A stretch of 64,000 bases of DNA from an uncultured Flavobacteriaceae bacterium. Its GTDB lineage: Bacteria; Bacteroidota; Bacteroidia; Flavobacteriales; Flavobacteriaceae. A model generated the notes under the pieces. The model did no database searches. It was not told where the DNA came from and saw only the letters and a program-made list of their open reading frames with translations. The stretch's first letter is position 1. Each line of letters starts with the position of its first letter. The stretch is taken from positions 62,001 to 126,000 of the forward strand of contig CANLXN010000012.1 in NCBI GenBank assembly GCA_947495135.1. The letters are read 5' to 3'. The translations under genes and the position numbers were made by a program. Shown piece after piece: positions 7,752 through 15,943 of the stretch.

Positions 7752-10700
7752 ATGAGTACATTCAGCGTTATTCAGCAAAAGCTGGAGCAATTTATAAAAA
7801 AATACTATACTAACGAATTAATAAAAGGGGTGATCCTTTTCTTCGCTATAGGATTGTTGTATTTAATTGTGACGCTGCTGGTAGAACACTTCCTTTGGCT
7901 CAGTTCTAGTGGAAGGACCATTCTCTTCTGGACATTTGTATTTGTGGAAGTTGGATTGTTCGTGCGGTTTATTGCGTTTCCTTTGGCCAAACTATTTAAA
8001 TTACAGCAAGGGATTGGTCATGTAGAGGCTTCTAGGATTATAGGAAGTCACTTTCCGCAGGTTAATGATAAGCTTCTTAATGTTATTCAATTAAACCAAA
8101 ATCAGAGAGAGTCTGAGCTTCTCGCGGCGAGTATAGATCAGAAGGCAGGAGAGCTACAACCAGTTCCATTTAAAAGCGCTATTAATTTCAAAAAGAACGC
8201 GAAATACCTCAAGTATGCAGCTATTCCAGTGGTAATCATTTTAATGGTGAATCTACTCTGGGATAAAGAACTTTTCAGCAATAGTTATGAGCGGGTAGTG
8301 AATTACGATCAGGCATATGAAGCACCTGCACCTTTTAGTTTTATTTTGGTGAATGAGAATTTAACGGCAATAGAGAATAAGAATTTCACTCTGAAAGTGA
8401 AAACAGAAGGAGCTGTGGTTCCAGAAAATGCCAGTATTCGCTTTAAGAATGAGGCCTATTATTTAGAGCAAACGTCTCCTGGCCGATTCGAATATACATT
8501 CTCACAACCTTCCGATGCGGTTTCATTTCAGCTAAGTGCCAATGATGTTACTTCACAAGAATATACACTAGACGTAGTTAAAACACCGTCGTTGTTGGGT
8601 TTTGAAATGTTTTTGGATTATCCTGGATACACTGGAAGACGAGATGAGACGCTTAAAAGTACTGGAAATGCAACTGTGCCAGAAGGAACACGGGTTAGTT
8701 GGAGAGTGAGAACCCAAAATACTGATGAGGTTCAAATAAAAACGAAGGATACATCATACGCATTTACGGCAACAGCTCAGGAATTTAGTTTTAATAAGGG
8801 TGTTTATCGGAGAATGGATTATGCCATTACTACATCGAATAAGAACCTAAAAGAATACGAAAACCTATCGTTTACTTTAGGAGTTATTAAGGATGAATAC
8901 CCAGAAATCAAAGTGGAGTCTAAGGAGGATAGTACGAACGCTCAAACAACCTATTTCTTGGGAGATGTGAGAGATGACTACGGGCTCAGTAAGTTACAAG
9001 TTGTTTATTATCCAGAAGGAAATGAGAAAGAAAAAAAGACGGAAGCAATTGGTATAAATAAAACGAATTTTGATCGATTCGTCTATTCGTTTCCAGGAGA
9101 TCTAGATTTGCCAGAAGGAATTTCTTACGAGTATTACTATGAAGTTTTTGACAATGACGCTATTCACAATTACAAATCTGTCAAAAGTGGGTTTTATGCT
9201 TTTCGTAAATTAACGAAGGAGGAGTTGGAAAACCAACAATTGGATAAACAGGAGGAGAATATAAAGGACCTTTCCAAGACTTTAAAGGAGATGAAGAGGC
9301 AGGATAAGAAGCTTGAAGAGTTAAACGATCTGCAGAAGGAGAAGAATGAAATGAATTGGAATGATAAAAAGAAGTTAGAGAACTTTATTCAGCGGCAGAA
9401 GCAGCAGGAACAGATGATGAAGAATTTTTCCAAGGAGATGAAAGAAAATTTGCAGCAATTTCAACCAGAGGAAGAAAGCGACCCGTTTAAAGAACAACTG
9501 GAAGAGCGACTTGAAGATAACGAGGAGCAAATGGAAGAAAATGAGAAGCTATTAGAAGAGCTTGAACGGTTACAAGATAAAATCGATAAGGAAGAATTAA
9601 CTGAGAAATTAGAAAAGCTTTCTAAGCAGAATAAGAACCAGGAAAAGAACTTGGAGCAGTTGGTTGAATTAACCAAAAGGTACTATGTGACTAAAAAAGC
9701 CGAGAAGCTAGCGGAGGAATTGTTTAAACTTGGAGAGGAACAGGAAAAGTTGTCTGACGCACCAAAGGAAGAAAATACGGAGGAAAAACAAGGAGAGCTA
9801 AATAAAGAGTTTGAAAAGTACAAGGAGCAAATGAAAGAACTTCAAGAGGAGAACAAAGGGTTAAAAGAACCCATGGATATTCCTCAAGATAGCGGAGGTG
9901 AGGAACAAATACAGGAGGAACAGAAGAAGGCGACAGAGCAATTACAACAACAGAAACCAGAGGGTGCAGCTCCTAGTCAGAAAAAAGCGGGTAAGAAGAT
10001 GCAAGAAATAGGTAAACAGATGCAGGCCCAGATGCAAGCTGGACAAGGGGAAACAATGGAAGAAGATGTGGAAATGATGCGACAAATTCTTGATAATTTG
10101 GTTACTTTCTCGTTCGAGCAGGAGGACTTAATGGAGTTATTTAAAGAAACGGATTACGGAAGTGCTGCTTTTGGAAAGCGTTTAAATATTCAAAATGATC
10201 TTAAACTTAATTTTCAACATATAGATGACAGCCTGTTTGCTTTGTCATTAAGGCAGCCAATGATTAGCAAGGAAATCAATGAATCTTTGACGGAGGTGAG
10301 TTACAATCTCGATAAAAGTTTGGAGCGTTTAGCAGAGAATAGAAAGCGTAATGGAATATCGAGTCAGCAGTACACGGTGACTGGTGCTAATGAATTGGCA
10401 ATTTTGTTAAGTAATATTCTTGGAAATATGCAGGCGCAAATGAATGCTTCAGGGCAGGGAAAAGGACAGGGCAAAGGAAAAGGTCAAGGTCAAGGACAGG
10501 GTGAAGGCTTTCAGTTACCAGATATTATAGAAAAGCAAAAAAGTTTAGGTGAGAAGATGGGTGAAGGAATGGGCAAGGGTAAGTCTGGCAAAGAGGGTCA
10601 AGAGGGTGAGAGCGGAGAAGGTGGTGAATCTGGTGGACAGGAAGGGGAGAACGGAAGAGAAGGAAAAGAAGGCAAGGGAGGAAAAATCGGTCAGGGTGAA

Positions 10701-11207
10701 GGAGAAGGTGGCGGAGAGAATGGCGGTGGTTCTGGAGGAGACGGCAAGGGAGGTAAGGATGGAGAGAATGGTGATGGTGAAGGATACAATGAGGATCTCA
10801 ACGGGGAGTTATATGAAATATATAAGCAACAGCAGCAGTTAAGAAATCAGTTACAAGACAGACTAAACGAAAAAGGACTTAAGGGAAGAGGAGGAGACTT
10901 GATCAAGGAAATGGAGGGGATCGAGCAGCAGCTCCTAGATAAAGGATTCAACCAAAGAACGCTTGAAAGAATGTTGAACCTGGAATATGAATTATTAAAA
11001 TTGGACGAAGCCGATTTTGAGCAGGGTCAAGAAACAAAGCGAGAAGCTAGGACGAATAGACAAAAATTTAGAAACACTCTACGTTTAAATCCAGAGGACA
11101 TTAAGAAATATTTCAACACTACAGAAATTCTCAACAGGGAAGCATTACCTTTGCGCCAAGAATATAAAAAGGAAGTGCAAAAGTATTTTAAAACAAGTAA
11201 TGATTGA
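7752..11207 (+). CDS. DUF4175 family giant membrane-anchored coiled-coil protein
   Basis: An 1151-residue protein. Two membrane helices occupy about residues 22-75, with a third near 155-172. Next come two or three beta-rich Ig-like stretches (about 190-490) with phrases such as PGYTGRRDETLKSTGN. A very long charged coiled coil (about 490-760, rich in K, E and Q) follows, then a glycine/lysine/glutamate low-complexity segment (about 898-1012), and finally a helical C-terminus. This architecture matches DUF4175, a Bacteroidota family of unknown function. It overlaps ybeY by 8 bases and is probably co-transcribed with it. The layout suggests a structural or scaffolding role spanning the periplasm, but no function is established. 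Confidence 0.85.
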   Translation: MSTFSVIQQKLEQFIKKYYTNELIKGVILFFAIGLLYLIVTLLVEHFLWLSSSGRTILFWTFVFVEVGLFVRFIAFPLAKLFKLQQGIGHVEASRIIGSHFPQVNDKLLNVIQLNQNQRESELLAASIDQKAGELQPVPFKSAINFKKNAKYLKYAAIPVVIILMVNLLWDKELFSNSYERVVNYDQAYEAPAPFSFILVNENLTAIENKNFTLKVKTEGAVVPENASIRFKNEAYYLEQTSPGRFEYTFSQPSDAVSFQLSANDVTSQEYTLDVVKTPSLLGFEMFLDYPGYTGRRDETLKSTGNATVPEGTRVSWRVRTQNTDEVQIKTKDTSYAFTATAQEFSFNKGVYRRMDYAITTSNKNLKEYENLSFTLGVIKDEYPEIKVESKEDSTNAQTTYFLGDVRDDYGLSKLQVVYYPEGNEKEKKTEAIGINKTNFDRFVYSFPGDLDLPEGISYEYYYEVFDNDAIHNYKSVKSGFYAFRKLTKEELENQQLDKQEENIKDLSKTLKEMKRQDKKLEELNDLQKEKNEMNWNDKKKLENFIQRQKQQEQMMKNFSKEMKENLQQFQPEEESDPFKEQLEERLEDNEEQMEENEKLLEELERLQDKIDKEELTEKLEKLSKQNKNQEKNLEQLVELTKRYYVTKKAEKLAEELFKLGEEQEKLSDAPKEENTEEKQGELNKEFEKYKEQMKELQEENKGLKEPMDIPQDSGGEEQIQEEQKKATEQLQQQKPEGAAPSQKKAGKKMQEIGKQMQAQMQAGQGETMEEDVEMMRQILDNLVTFSFEQEDLMELFKETDYGSAAFGKRLNIQNDLKLNFQHIDDSLFALSLRQPMISKEINESLTEVSYNLDKSLERLAENRKRNGISSQQYTVTGANELAILLSNILGNMQAQMNASGQGKGQGKGKGQGQGQGEGFQLPDIIEKQKSLGEKMGEGMGKGKSGKEGQEGESGEGGESGGQEGENGREGKEGKGGKIGQGEGEGGGENGGGSGGDGKGGKDGENGDGEGYNEDLNGELYEIYKQQQQLRNQLQDRLNEKGLKGRGGDLIKEMEGIEQQLLDKGFNQRTLERMLNLEYELLKLDEADFEQGQETKREARTNRQKFRNTLRLNPEDIKKYFNTTEILNREALPLRQEYKKEVQKYFKTSND
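10447..10788 (+). repeat. Gly/Lys/Glu-rich low-complexity coding tract
   Basis: Within the DUF4175 gene, 10447-10510 encodes alternating G-Q-G-K-G units and 10556-10788 encodes G-E-G, G-K-G and G-G-S units. The plus strand here is almost entirely A and G, giving very strong purine asymmetry. Such a tract can vary in length by slippage. It is probably a flexible linker in the protein. Confidence 0.8.
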
Positions 11208-11616
11208 GTTTTATTCTGAAACGGAATTTGAATTAACAAATGGTGCTGAGGTGGAAAAATGGATTTCTTCGGTGATTTCTTCTGAAGGATTTGAGGAGGG
11301 AGATATTACTTATGTCTTTTGTAGCGACGAGTATTTACATAAATTGAATCTTCAGTTTTTGAATCATGATACCTTAACGGATGTTATAAGTTTTGACAAC
11401 TCTTTGGGAAAACAAGTGCACGGAGAAATTTACATATCAATAGATAGGGTGCGGGAAAATGCAAGCGAGTTTGGGGCAGTGATCATGGACGAATTACATA
11501 GAGTAATGGTGCACGGGGTTTTACACTTCTGTGGATATAAAGATAAAACGTCTGATGAAGAAAAACGGATGCGATTAAAGGAGGATGAGGCATTAAATGC
11601 GAGGATTTTCGTATAA
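11200..11616 (+). CDS. ybeY: Endoribonuclease/rRNA maturation factor YbeY
   Basis: A 138-residue protein of the UPF0054 family, a zinc-dependent RNase that works in 16S rRNA 3'-end processing and ribosome quality control. Landmarks are FLNHDTLTDVISFD, HGEIYIS and the metal motif HGVLHFCGYKD near residue 107. In E. coli the zinc is held by three histidines (HGTLHLLGYDH). Here the third position is an aspartate (H-x3-H-x5-D), apparently usual in this phylum, and Asp can bind zinc. The start ATG overlaps the end of the DUF4175 gene, which indicates translational coupling. Confidence 0.92.
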   Translation: MIEFYSETEFELTNGAEVEKWISSVISSEGFEEGDITYVFCSDEYLHKLNLQFLNHDTLTDVISFDNSLGKQVHGEIYISIDRVRENASEFGAVIMDELHRVMVHGVLHFCGYKDKTSDEEKRMRLKEDEALNARIFV

Positions 11617-11700
11617 GTGGTTGAAAATCAATTAAATAGGCTCTTAGAATATTGAGTGCCAGCGATTTAAGTACAACTAGAGTATAAAATTTAAATAAAT

Positions 11701-11716
11701 TGTTCCACGTGGAACA
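11701..11716. promoter_or_regulatory. parS: parS-like centromere site upstream of mnmG
   Basis: TGTTCCACGTGGAACA is a perfect 16-base palindrome. It matches the general ParB-binding consensus TGTTNCACGTGNAACA; the Firmicutes form has T and A at the two N positions. It sits 8 bases before the mnmG start codon. A second copy lies just after mnmG. ParB spreading from such sites organises and segregates the origin region. The two copies around one gene make chance unlikely, although neither parA nor parB is in the window. Confidence 0.8.
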
Positions 11717-11724
11717 TTGTAACG

Positions 11725-13596
11725 ATGTTTAATAAAGAATATGATGTTATAGTAGTGGGTGGTGGCCATGCAGGTTCTGAAGCGGCGGCGGCGGCGGCCA
11801 ACCTCGGGTCTTCTACGCTTTTGATCACTATGAATCTTCAAAACATAGCACAGATGTCATGTAATCCTGCCATGGGAGGCATTGCCAAAGGGCAAATAGT
11901 TCGTGAAATTGATGCGTTGGGAGGATATAGTGGAATTGTCTCAGACAAAAGTGCGATTCAATTTAAGATGTTGAACAAAAGCAAGGGTCCAGCGATGTGG
12001 AGTCCTAGAGTGCAAAGCGACAGAATGCGTTTCGCAGAATCTTGGCGATTGATGTTGGAGGGAACACCTAACTTAGACTTCTATCAGGAAATGGTGGGAG
12101 GAATATTAGTGGAAAATGGTCGGATAGTTGGAGTTAAAACCTCACTTGGTATTGAGGTTCGGGCAAAGAGCGTTGTGCTAACAAATGGAACTTTTCTAAA
12201 TGGACTAATTCATATTGGAGAGAAGCAATTTGGTGGTGGACGTGCTGGTGAAAGAGCGGCGACTGGTATTACAAAAGAACTAGTAGAATTGGGATTTGAA
12301 TCTGGAAGGATGAAGACAGGAACACCCCCAAGAGTGGATGGTAGATCGTTGGATTTTTCAAAAATGATTGTTCAGCCAGGCGATGCGGATGCGCAAAAAT
12401 TTTCTTATTCTGATGAAACGAAACCGCTAACTCATCAAAGAGATTGTCATATGACTCATACCAGTGAGATCGTACATGACTTATTAAAAGAAGGTTTTGA
12501 TAGATCACCAATGTTTAATGGTGCTATTAAAAGTATTGGGCCTAGATATTGCCCTTCTATCGAAGATAAGATCAATCGATTTGCTGACAAAGATCGACAT
12601 CAGCTTTTCGTTGAACCTGAGGGATGGGATACGGTAGAATATTATATTAATGGGTTCTCTACTTCTCTACCAGAGGAGGTGCAGTTTAAAGCTCTTAGGG
12701 AGTGTGCAGGTTTTGAAAATGTGAAGTTTTTTAGACCTGGCTATGCTATAGAATACGATTATTTTCCACCTACACAGTTGAAGCATACGTTAGAGACCAA
12801 ATTGGTAGATGGATTGTTTTTTGCTGGCCAAATTAATGGAACCACTGGATATGAAGAAGCTGCTTCCCAAGGGCTAATGGCCGGAATCAATGCGCATCAA
12901 AAAGTGCATGGCAAAGGTGATTTTATTTTAAATAGAGACGAAGCTTATATAGGGGTGCTTATTGATGATCTTATTACGAAAGGAACCGAAGAGCCGTATA
13001 GGATGTTTACTTCAAGGGCGGAATATAGAACGTTATTAAGACAGGACAATGCCGATTTTAGATTAACTCCAAAGGCCTTCGACATTGGTCTAGCTAGTGA
13101 AAAGCGTCTTCGAAAAATGGAGGAGAAACGAACTAAAAGCAATGCATTTGTACAGTTCTTTAAGGACACCAGTGTTGTACCAACGGTCATCAACCCTATT
13201 TTGGAAGCCAAGAATTCGGCTGCGGTTAAACAAAGTGATAAAATGTTCAAGATGTTTTCGAGGCCTAATATTACGATGGAGGATATGCGAAAAGTCCAAA
13301 GTGTTGATGATTTTATAATTGAAAACAATCTGGATACAGAGGTGTTGGAGCAAACCGAAATACAAGTAAAGTATGCGGGATATATTCGGAAAGAAAAGAA
13401 CAACGCAGATAAATTAAGTAGGCTGGAGAATGTAAAGATCCCGGCTAATTTTGATTATACAAAACTAAAGTCTCTGTCTTATGAGGCAAGAGAAAAGCTT
13501 ACAACAATACAACCAGTGACTATATCGCAGGCATCTCGAATAAGCGGGGTGTCTCCTAATGATATTTCTGTATTATTAGTTTATATGGGTAGATAA
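11725..13596 (+). CDS. mnmG: tRNA uridine-5-carboxymethylaminomethyl modification enzyme MnmG
   Basis: A 623-residue FAD protein that, with MnmE and a folate donor, modifies U34 in the anticodon of certain tRNAs. The N-terminal dinucleotide fold VVGGGHAGSEAAAAAANLG lies at about residues 10-28. The family motifs SCNPAMGGIAKG, the catalytic-type CPSIEDK and GQINGTTGYEEAASQG are present, and the C-terminal helical domain ends with GVSPNDISVLL. The length is normal. The ATG at 11725 is chosen because it gives MFNKEYDVIVVGGG. parS-like palindromes lie immediately before and after the gene. mnmG (gidA) is often near the replication origin in bacteria, which fits this context. Confidence 0.97.
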   Translation: MFNKEYDVIVVGGGHAGSEAAAAAANLGSSTLLITMNLQNIAQMSCNPAMGGIAKGQIVREIDALGGYSGIVSDKSAIQFKMLNKSKGPAMWSPRVQSDRMRFAESWRLMLEGTPNLDFYQEMVGGILVENGRIVGVKTSLGIEVRAKSVVLTNGTFLNGLIHIGEKQFGGGRAGERAATGITKELVELGFESGRMKTGTPPRVDGRSLDFSKMIVQPGDADAQKFSYSDETKPLTHQRDCHMTHTSEIVHDLLKEGFDRSPMFNGAIKSIGPRYCPSIEDKINRFADKDRHQLFVEPEGWDTVEYYINGFSTSLPEEVQFKALRECAGFENVKFFRPGYAIEYDYFPPTQLKHTLETKLVDGLFFAGQINGTTGYEEAASQGLMAGINAHQKVHGKGDFILNRDEAYIGVLIDDLITKGTEEPYRMFTSRAEYRTLLRQDNADFRLTPKAFDIGLASEKRLRKMEEKRTKSNAFVQFFKDTSVVPTVINPILEAKNSAAVKQSDKMFKMFSRPNITMEDMRKVQSVDDFIIENNLDTEVLEQTEIQVKYAGYIRKEKNNADKLSRLENVKIPANFDYTKLKSLSYEAREKLTTIQPVTISQASRISGVSPNDISVLLVYMGR

Positions 13597-13604
13597 CACA
13601 TAAA

Positions 13605-13620
13605 TGTTCCACGTGGAACG
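13605..13620. promoter_or_regulatory. parS: Second parS-like site, downstream of mnmG
   Basis: TGTTCCACGTGGAACG matches the upstream copy in 15 of 16 bases; the inner 14 bases (13606-13619) are a perfect palindrome. It lies in the 42-base gap between the mnmG stop and the methyltransferase start, about 1.9 kb from the first copy. This spacing suits a ParB loading zone. Confidence 0.78.
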
Positions 13621-13638
13621 TTCTAGCAAAAAATTGAA

Positions 13639-14481
13639 TTGGATTCAGCAAAGGAACATATTTCAATAAAAGATTTTTTAGTTTCAGGTGAAGAATTTTC
13701 CTTGAAGCTGAATCAAGATTTTGGGTTTTTAGAAACAATTCCCCGGCCTAAACTAGAAGATTTAGCTAAATATTACGAGAGCGAGGATTATATTTCGCAC
13801 ACCGATTCTAAGAAAGGGGTACTTGCTTTTTTATATCAGACGGTTAAAAAATACTCGCTTAATAAAAAAGTAGCACTCATTGAAAAACGAAATTCTGGAA
13901 AGGGGTCTTTATTAGATATTGGAGCTGGAACGGGCGAGTTTTTAAAGGTTGCAGAAAATAAAGGTTGGGATATTTCTGGAGTAGAACCAAATTCGAAAGC
14001 TAGGTCCTCTGCGAAAACAAAGGGGGTGTCTCTTTTGGAAAGTATGGATGCAGTGGCAGGCAAACAATTTGACGTTGTTACTTTGTGGCATGTGTTAGAA
14101 CATTTACCAGATTTGGAAAAAACTGTTGCCAAAATTGAAAGTTTGATTAAAGTTGGAGGCACGCTCATTATTGCAGTTCCCAATCATAATTCTTATGATG
14201 CAAATTATTATAAGAATTTTTGGGCAGCTTATGATGTGCCAAGACACCTTTGGCATTTTTCCCAATCGTCTATGCGAAAATTGTTTTCGAAGAAAATGAA
14301 ATTGGAAAAGACGAAGCCAATGATTTTTGATTCCTTTTATGTGAGCTTGCTTTCAGAAAAATATAAAAACGGAAATGCTTTTTCTATCCGAGCATTTTTG
14401 ATTGGACTCAGGTCGAATGTCCTTGCAATGTCTTCAAAAGAATACTCTTCCCTCATTTACTGCTTTAAAAAGACTGAATAG
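13639..14481 (+). CDS. Class I SAM-dependent methyltransferase
   Basis: A 280-residue protein. The SAM-binding motif I is LLDIGAGTGEFLKVAENKGW (about residues 91-110), followed by the acidic motif GVEPN and the post-motif VVTLWHVLEHLPDLE. The family 'methyltransferase domain 23' in flavobacteria has the same beginning, with KDFLVSGEEFSL and YYESEDYISHTDS. No ATG lies before this conserved part. The TTG at 13639 is the first usable start after an in-frame stop at 13624, and it gives the family's normal N-terminus. The acceptor is unknown; a small molecule, lipid or glycan is possible. Confidence 0.85.
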   Translation: MDSAKEHISIKDFLVSGEEFSLKLNQDFGFLETIPRPKLEDLAKYYESEDYISHTDSKKGVLAFLYQTVKKYSLNKKVALIEKRNSGKGSLLDIGAGTGEFLKVAENKGWDISGVEPNSKARSSAKTKGVSLLESMDAVAGKQFDVVTLWHVLEHLPDLEKTVAKIESLIKVGGTLIIAVPNHNSYDANYYKNFWAAYDVPRHLWHFSQSSMRKLFSKKMKLEKTKPMIFDSFYVSLLSEKYKNGNAFSIRAFLIGLRSNVLAMSSKEYSSLIYCFKKTE

Positions 14482-14624
14482 GTCAATAGAGGGCAGCAGC
14501 GGGCAGTTTTCTCTTTATGTGTTAACATATAGGCTCGAGCAACAAAACGCTCTAAAAACGCTTAAAAACAGATGTTTTTAAATTGATAAATCCTATAGCT
14601 GTGGGCTATGTTGATAGTTTTGCG

Positions 14625-15779
14625 CTATGGTTGCTCTTTTTTATGAATAAGTCTTGTAAGTTGAATAGATAGGTCTGTAAAAATAATTTTGGAATTACCG
14701 TTCCTTTCAATGTGGTAAGAAGCATTTTCTAGTGCAGAAGTGATTTCGAAAATATTGTTTTGGTGAACGAAAGGAGCAAATTTATGGATCGTAAATTTTG
14801 TATCCTTCGTTTCGAAATAAACCAGCGAATCTGCCTTGTAGTTTTTGAGCAGGGCTTGGCGAAATAGTTCGATACAGTACAACAGGAAATTTTTTTGGGT
14901 TTCACGACCCTTTCCTGCCATCATATCGCTCCATTCTAGTAAAGATTGAATCGCTTTTTTATTTCCCTTGGCTTTAAATGCTGTTCGTACCCATAACACA
15001 AACCATTCTTCGAAAATGGCGTCTTCACTGTCGTTAGTAATAATATGTAAAGCGCGGTTATAATCGCCATGGGCTTGACGACTAGCTTTGACCGCTTCTG
15101 TTTCTGAAACGTTCATTTCAGAAATGAGCGCTGTGGCAATGTCATTTTCAGATAAAAGTGGAATATGGAGGGTTTGACACCTAGATCGAATGGTATTAAT
15201 GATCTGTTCTTCATTCTCGGTGAGTAAAAGTAGGATGGTTTTATCTGGCGGTTCCTCTACTAATTTTAAAATTTTATTGGAACATTCCGTATTCATTTTA
15301 TCGGCCATCCAAATAATCATGATTTTATACCCCCCTTCATATGCAGTTAATGCTAATTTTTTGGATATTTCTTCCGCCTCTTTTACACTTATATTTCCTT
15401 GTTTATTCTCGATGCCTAATAGCTGAAACCAATTAAAGAGTGAGCCATACGGACTTTTTGACATAAAATCTCTCCACTCCGTGGAAAAAGAACTAGAAAC
15501 AGCATTCTTTTTTACACTGTCATTGGTGTTAACGGGATAAATGAAATGGAGGTCGGGGTGTGAAAAACTGTCGACATTCTTGGCACATCTATGATAGGCT
15601 TCACTCTCTGGTTCATGTGCGCTACAAAGTAAGATTTTAGCATACGCTAAAGCTAGAGGGAGTAATCCGCTACCACTTAATCCTGAAAAAAGTTGGGCGT
15701 GCGCAACACGGCCATTGGTAAGCGTAGTTTTTAAGTGTGATTTAAGATGTGGGTGTCCTATTACTTCAGAAAAATCCAT
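14625..15779 (-). CDS. holB: DNA polymerase III subunit delta'
   Basis: A 384-residue clamp-loader subunit of the AAA+ type. FSEVIGHPHLKSHLKTTL and VAHAQLFSGLSGSG lead into a degenerate P-loop in which the Walker lysine is replaced (SGSGLL), as is usual for delta', which does not bind ATP productively. Later motifs are NKILKLVEEPPDKTILLLLT and the SRC motif in TIRSRCQTLHIPL. Only two of the zinc-module cysteines are seen (LLCSAHEPESEAYHRC). The ATG at 15779 gives MDFSEVIGH. A TTG six bases earlier lies inside the promoter element and is less likely. The gene converges with the methyltransferase; the 143-base gap holds only A/T-rich sequence with a short hairpin at 14563-14580. Confidence 0.9.
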   Translation of the reverse strand: MDFSEVIGHPHLKSHLKTTLTNGRVAHAQLFSGLSGSGLLPLALAYAKILLCSAHEPESEAYHRCAKNVDSFSHPDLHFIYPVNTNDSVKKNAVSSSFSTEWRDFMSKSPYGSLFNWFQLLGIENKQGNISVKEAEEISKKLALTAYEGGYKIMIIWMADKMNTECSNKILKLVEEPPDKTILLLLTENEEQIINTIRSRCQTLHIPLLSENDIATALISEMNVSETEAVKASRQAHGDYNRALHIITNDSEDAIFEEWFVLWVRTAFKAKGNKKAIQSLLEWSDMMAGKGRETQKNFLLYCIELFRQALLKNYKADSLVYFETKDTKFTIHKFAPFVHQNNIFEITSALENASYHIERNGNSKIIFTDLSIQLTRLIHKKEQP

Positions 15780-15782
15780 ACG

Positions 15783-15790
15783 CAAAACTA
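15783..15790 (-). promoter_or_regulatory. Promoter -7 element touching the holB start
   Basis: The minus strand reads TAGTTTTG, an exact match to TAnnTTTG, only three bases before the holB ATG. If used, transcription would begin at or within a base or two of the ATG and yield a leaderless message. Confidence 0.45.
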
Positions 15791-15896
15791 TACATTTTAT
15801 GTCAATTCTGTTTCTTTCACAACCGAAACCCGGATCTCATTTCTTTCTGAAACACGCTAAACTAAATTATAGCAAATTTATACTCCTTTAGACCTC

Positions 15897-15925
15897 TTGT
15901 TAATGAGTGGTTTGAGTTATATTTG
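15897..15925 (+). promoter_or_regulatory. Promoter of pgk (TTG -33 and TATATTTG -7)
   Basis: TTG at 15897-15899 and TATATTTG at 15918-15925 are separated by 18 bases, matching the Bacteroidota sigma-A promoter TTG-N17-23-TAnnTTTG in both parts. Transcription should start near 15930, giving a leader of about 14 bases before the pgk ATG at 15944. This argues against the upstream TTG (15923) as the start codon. Confidence 0.75.
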
Positions 15926-15943
15926 TTATCCAAAATTATTCAG

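Noticed and set aside
10549-10842. Second-frame plus-strand ORF in the DUF4175 low-complexity tract
   Set aside because: It arises because the purine-rich repeat has no stops in any frame; the sequence is only R, E, K, V and M.
12945-13403. Long minus-strand open frame of 152 codons inside mnmG
   Set aside because: It is antisense to a conserved gene with clear homology and has no promoter or domain.
14563-14580. TAAAAACA/TGTTTTTA hairpin between the methyltransferase and holB
   Set aside because: Only A-T pairs with a two-base loop and no GC stem; too weak to be called a terminator.
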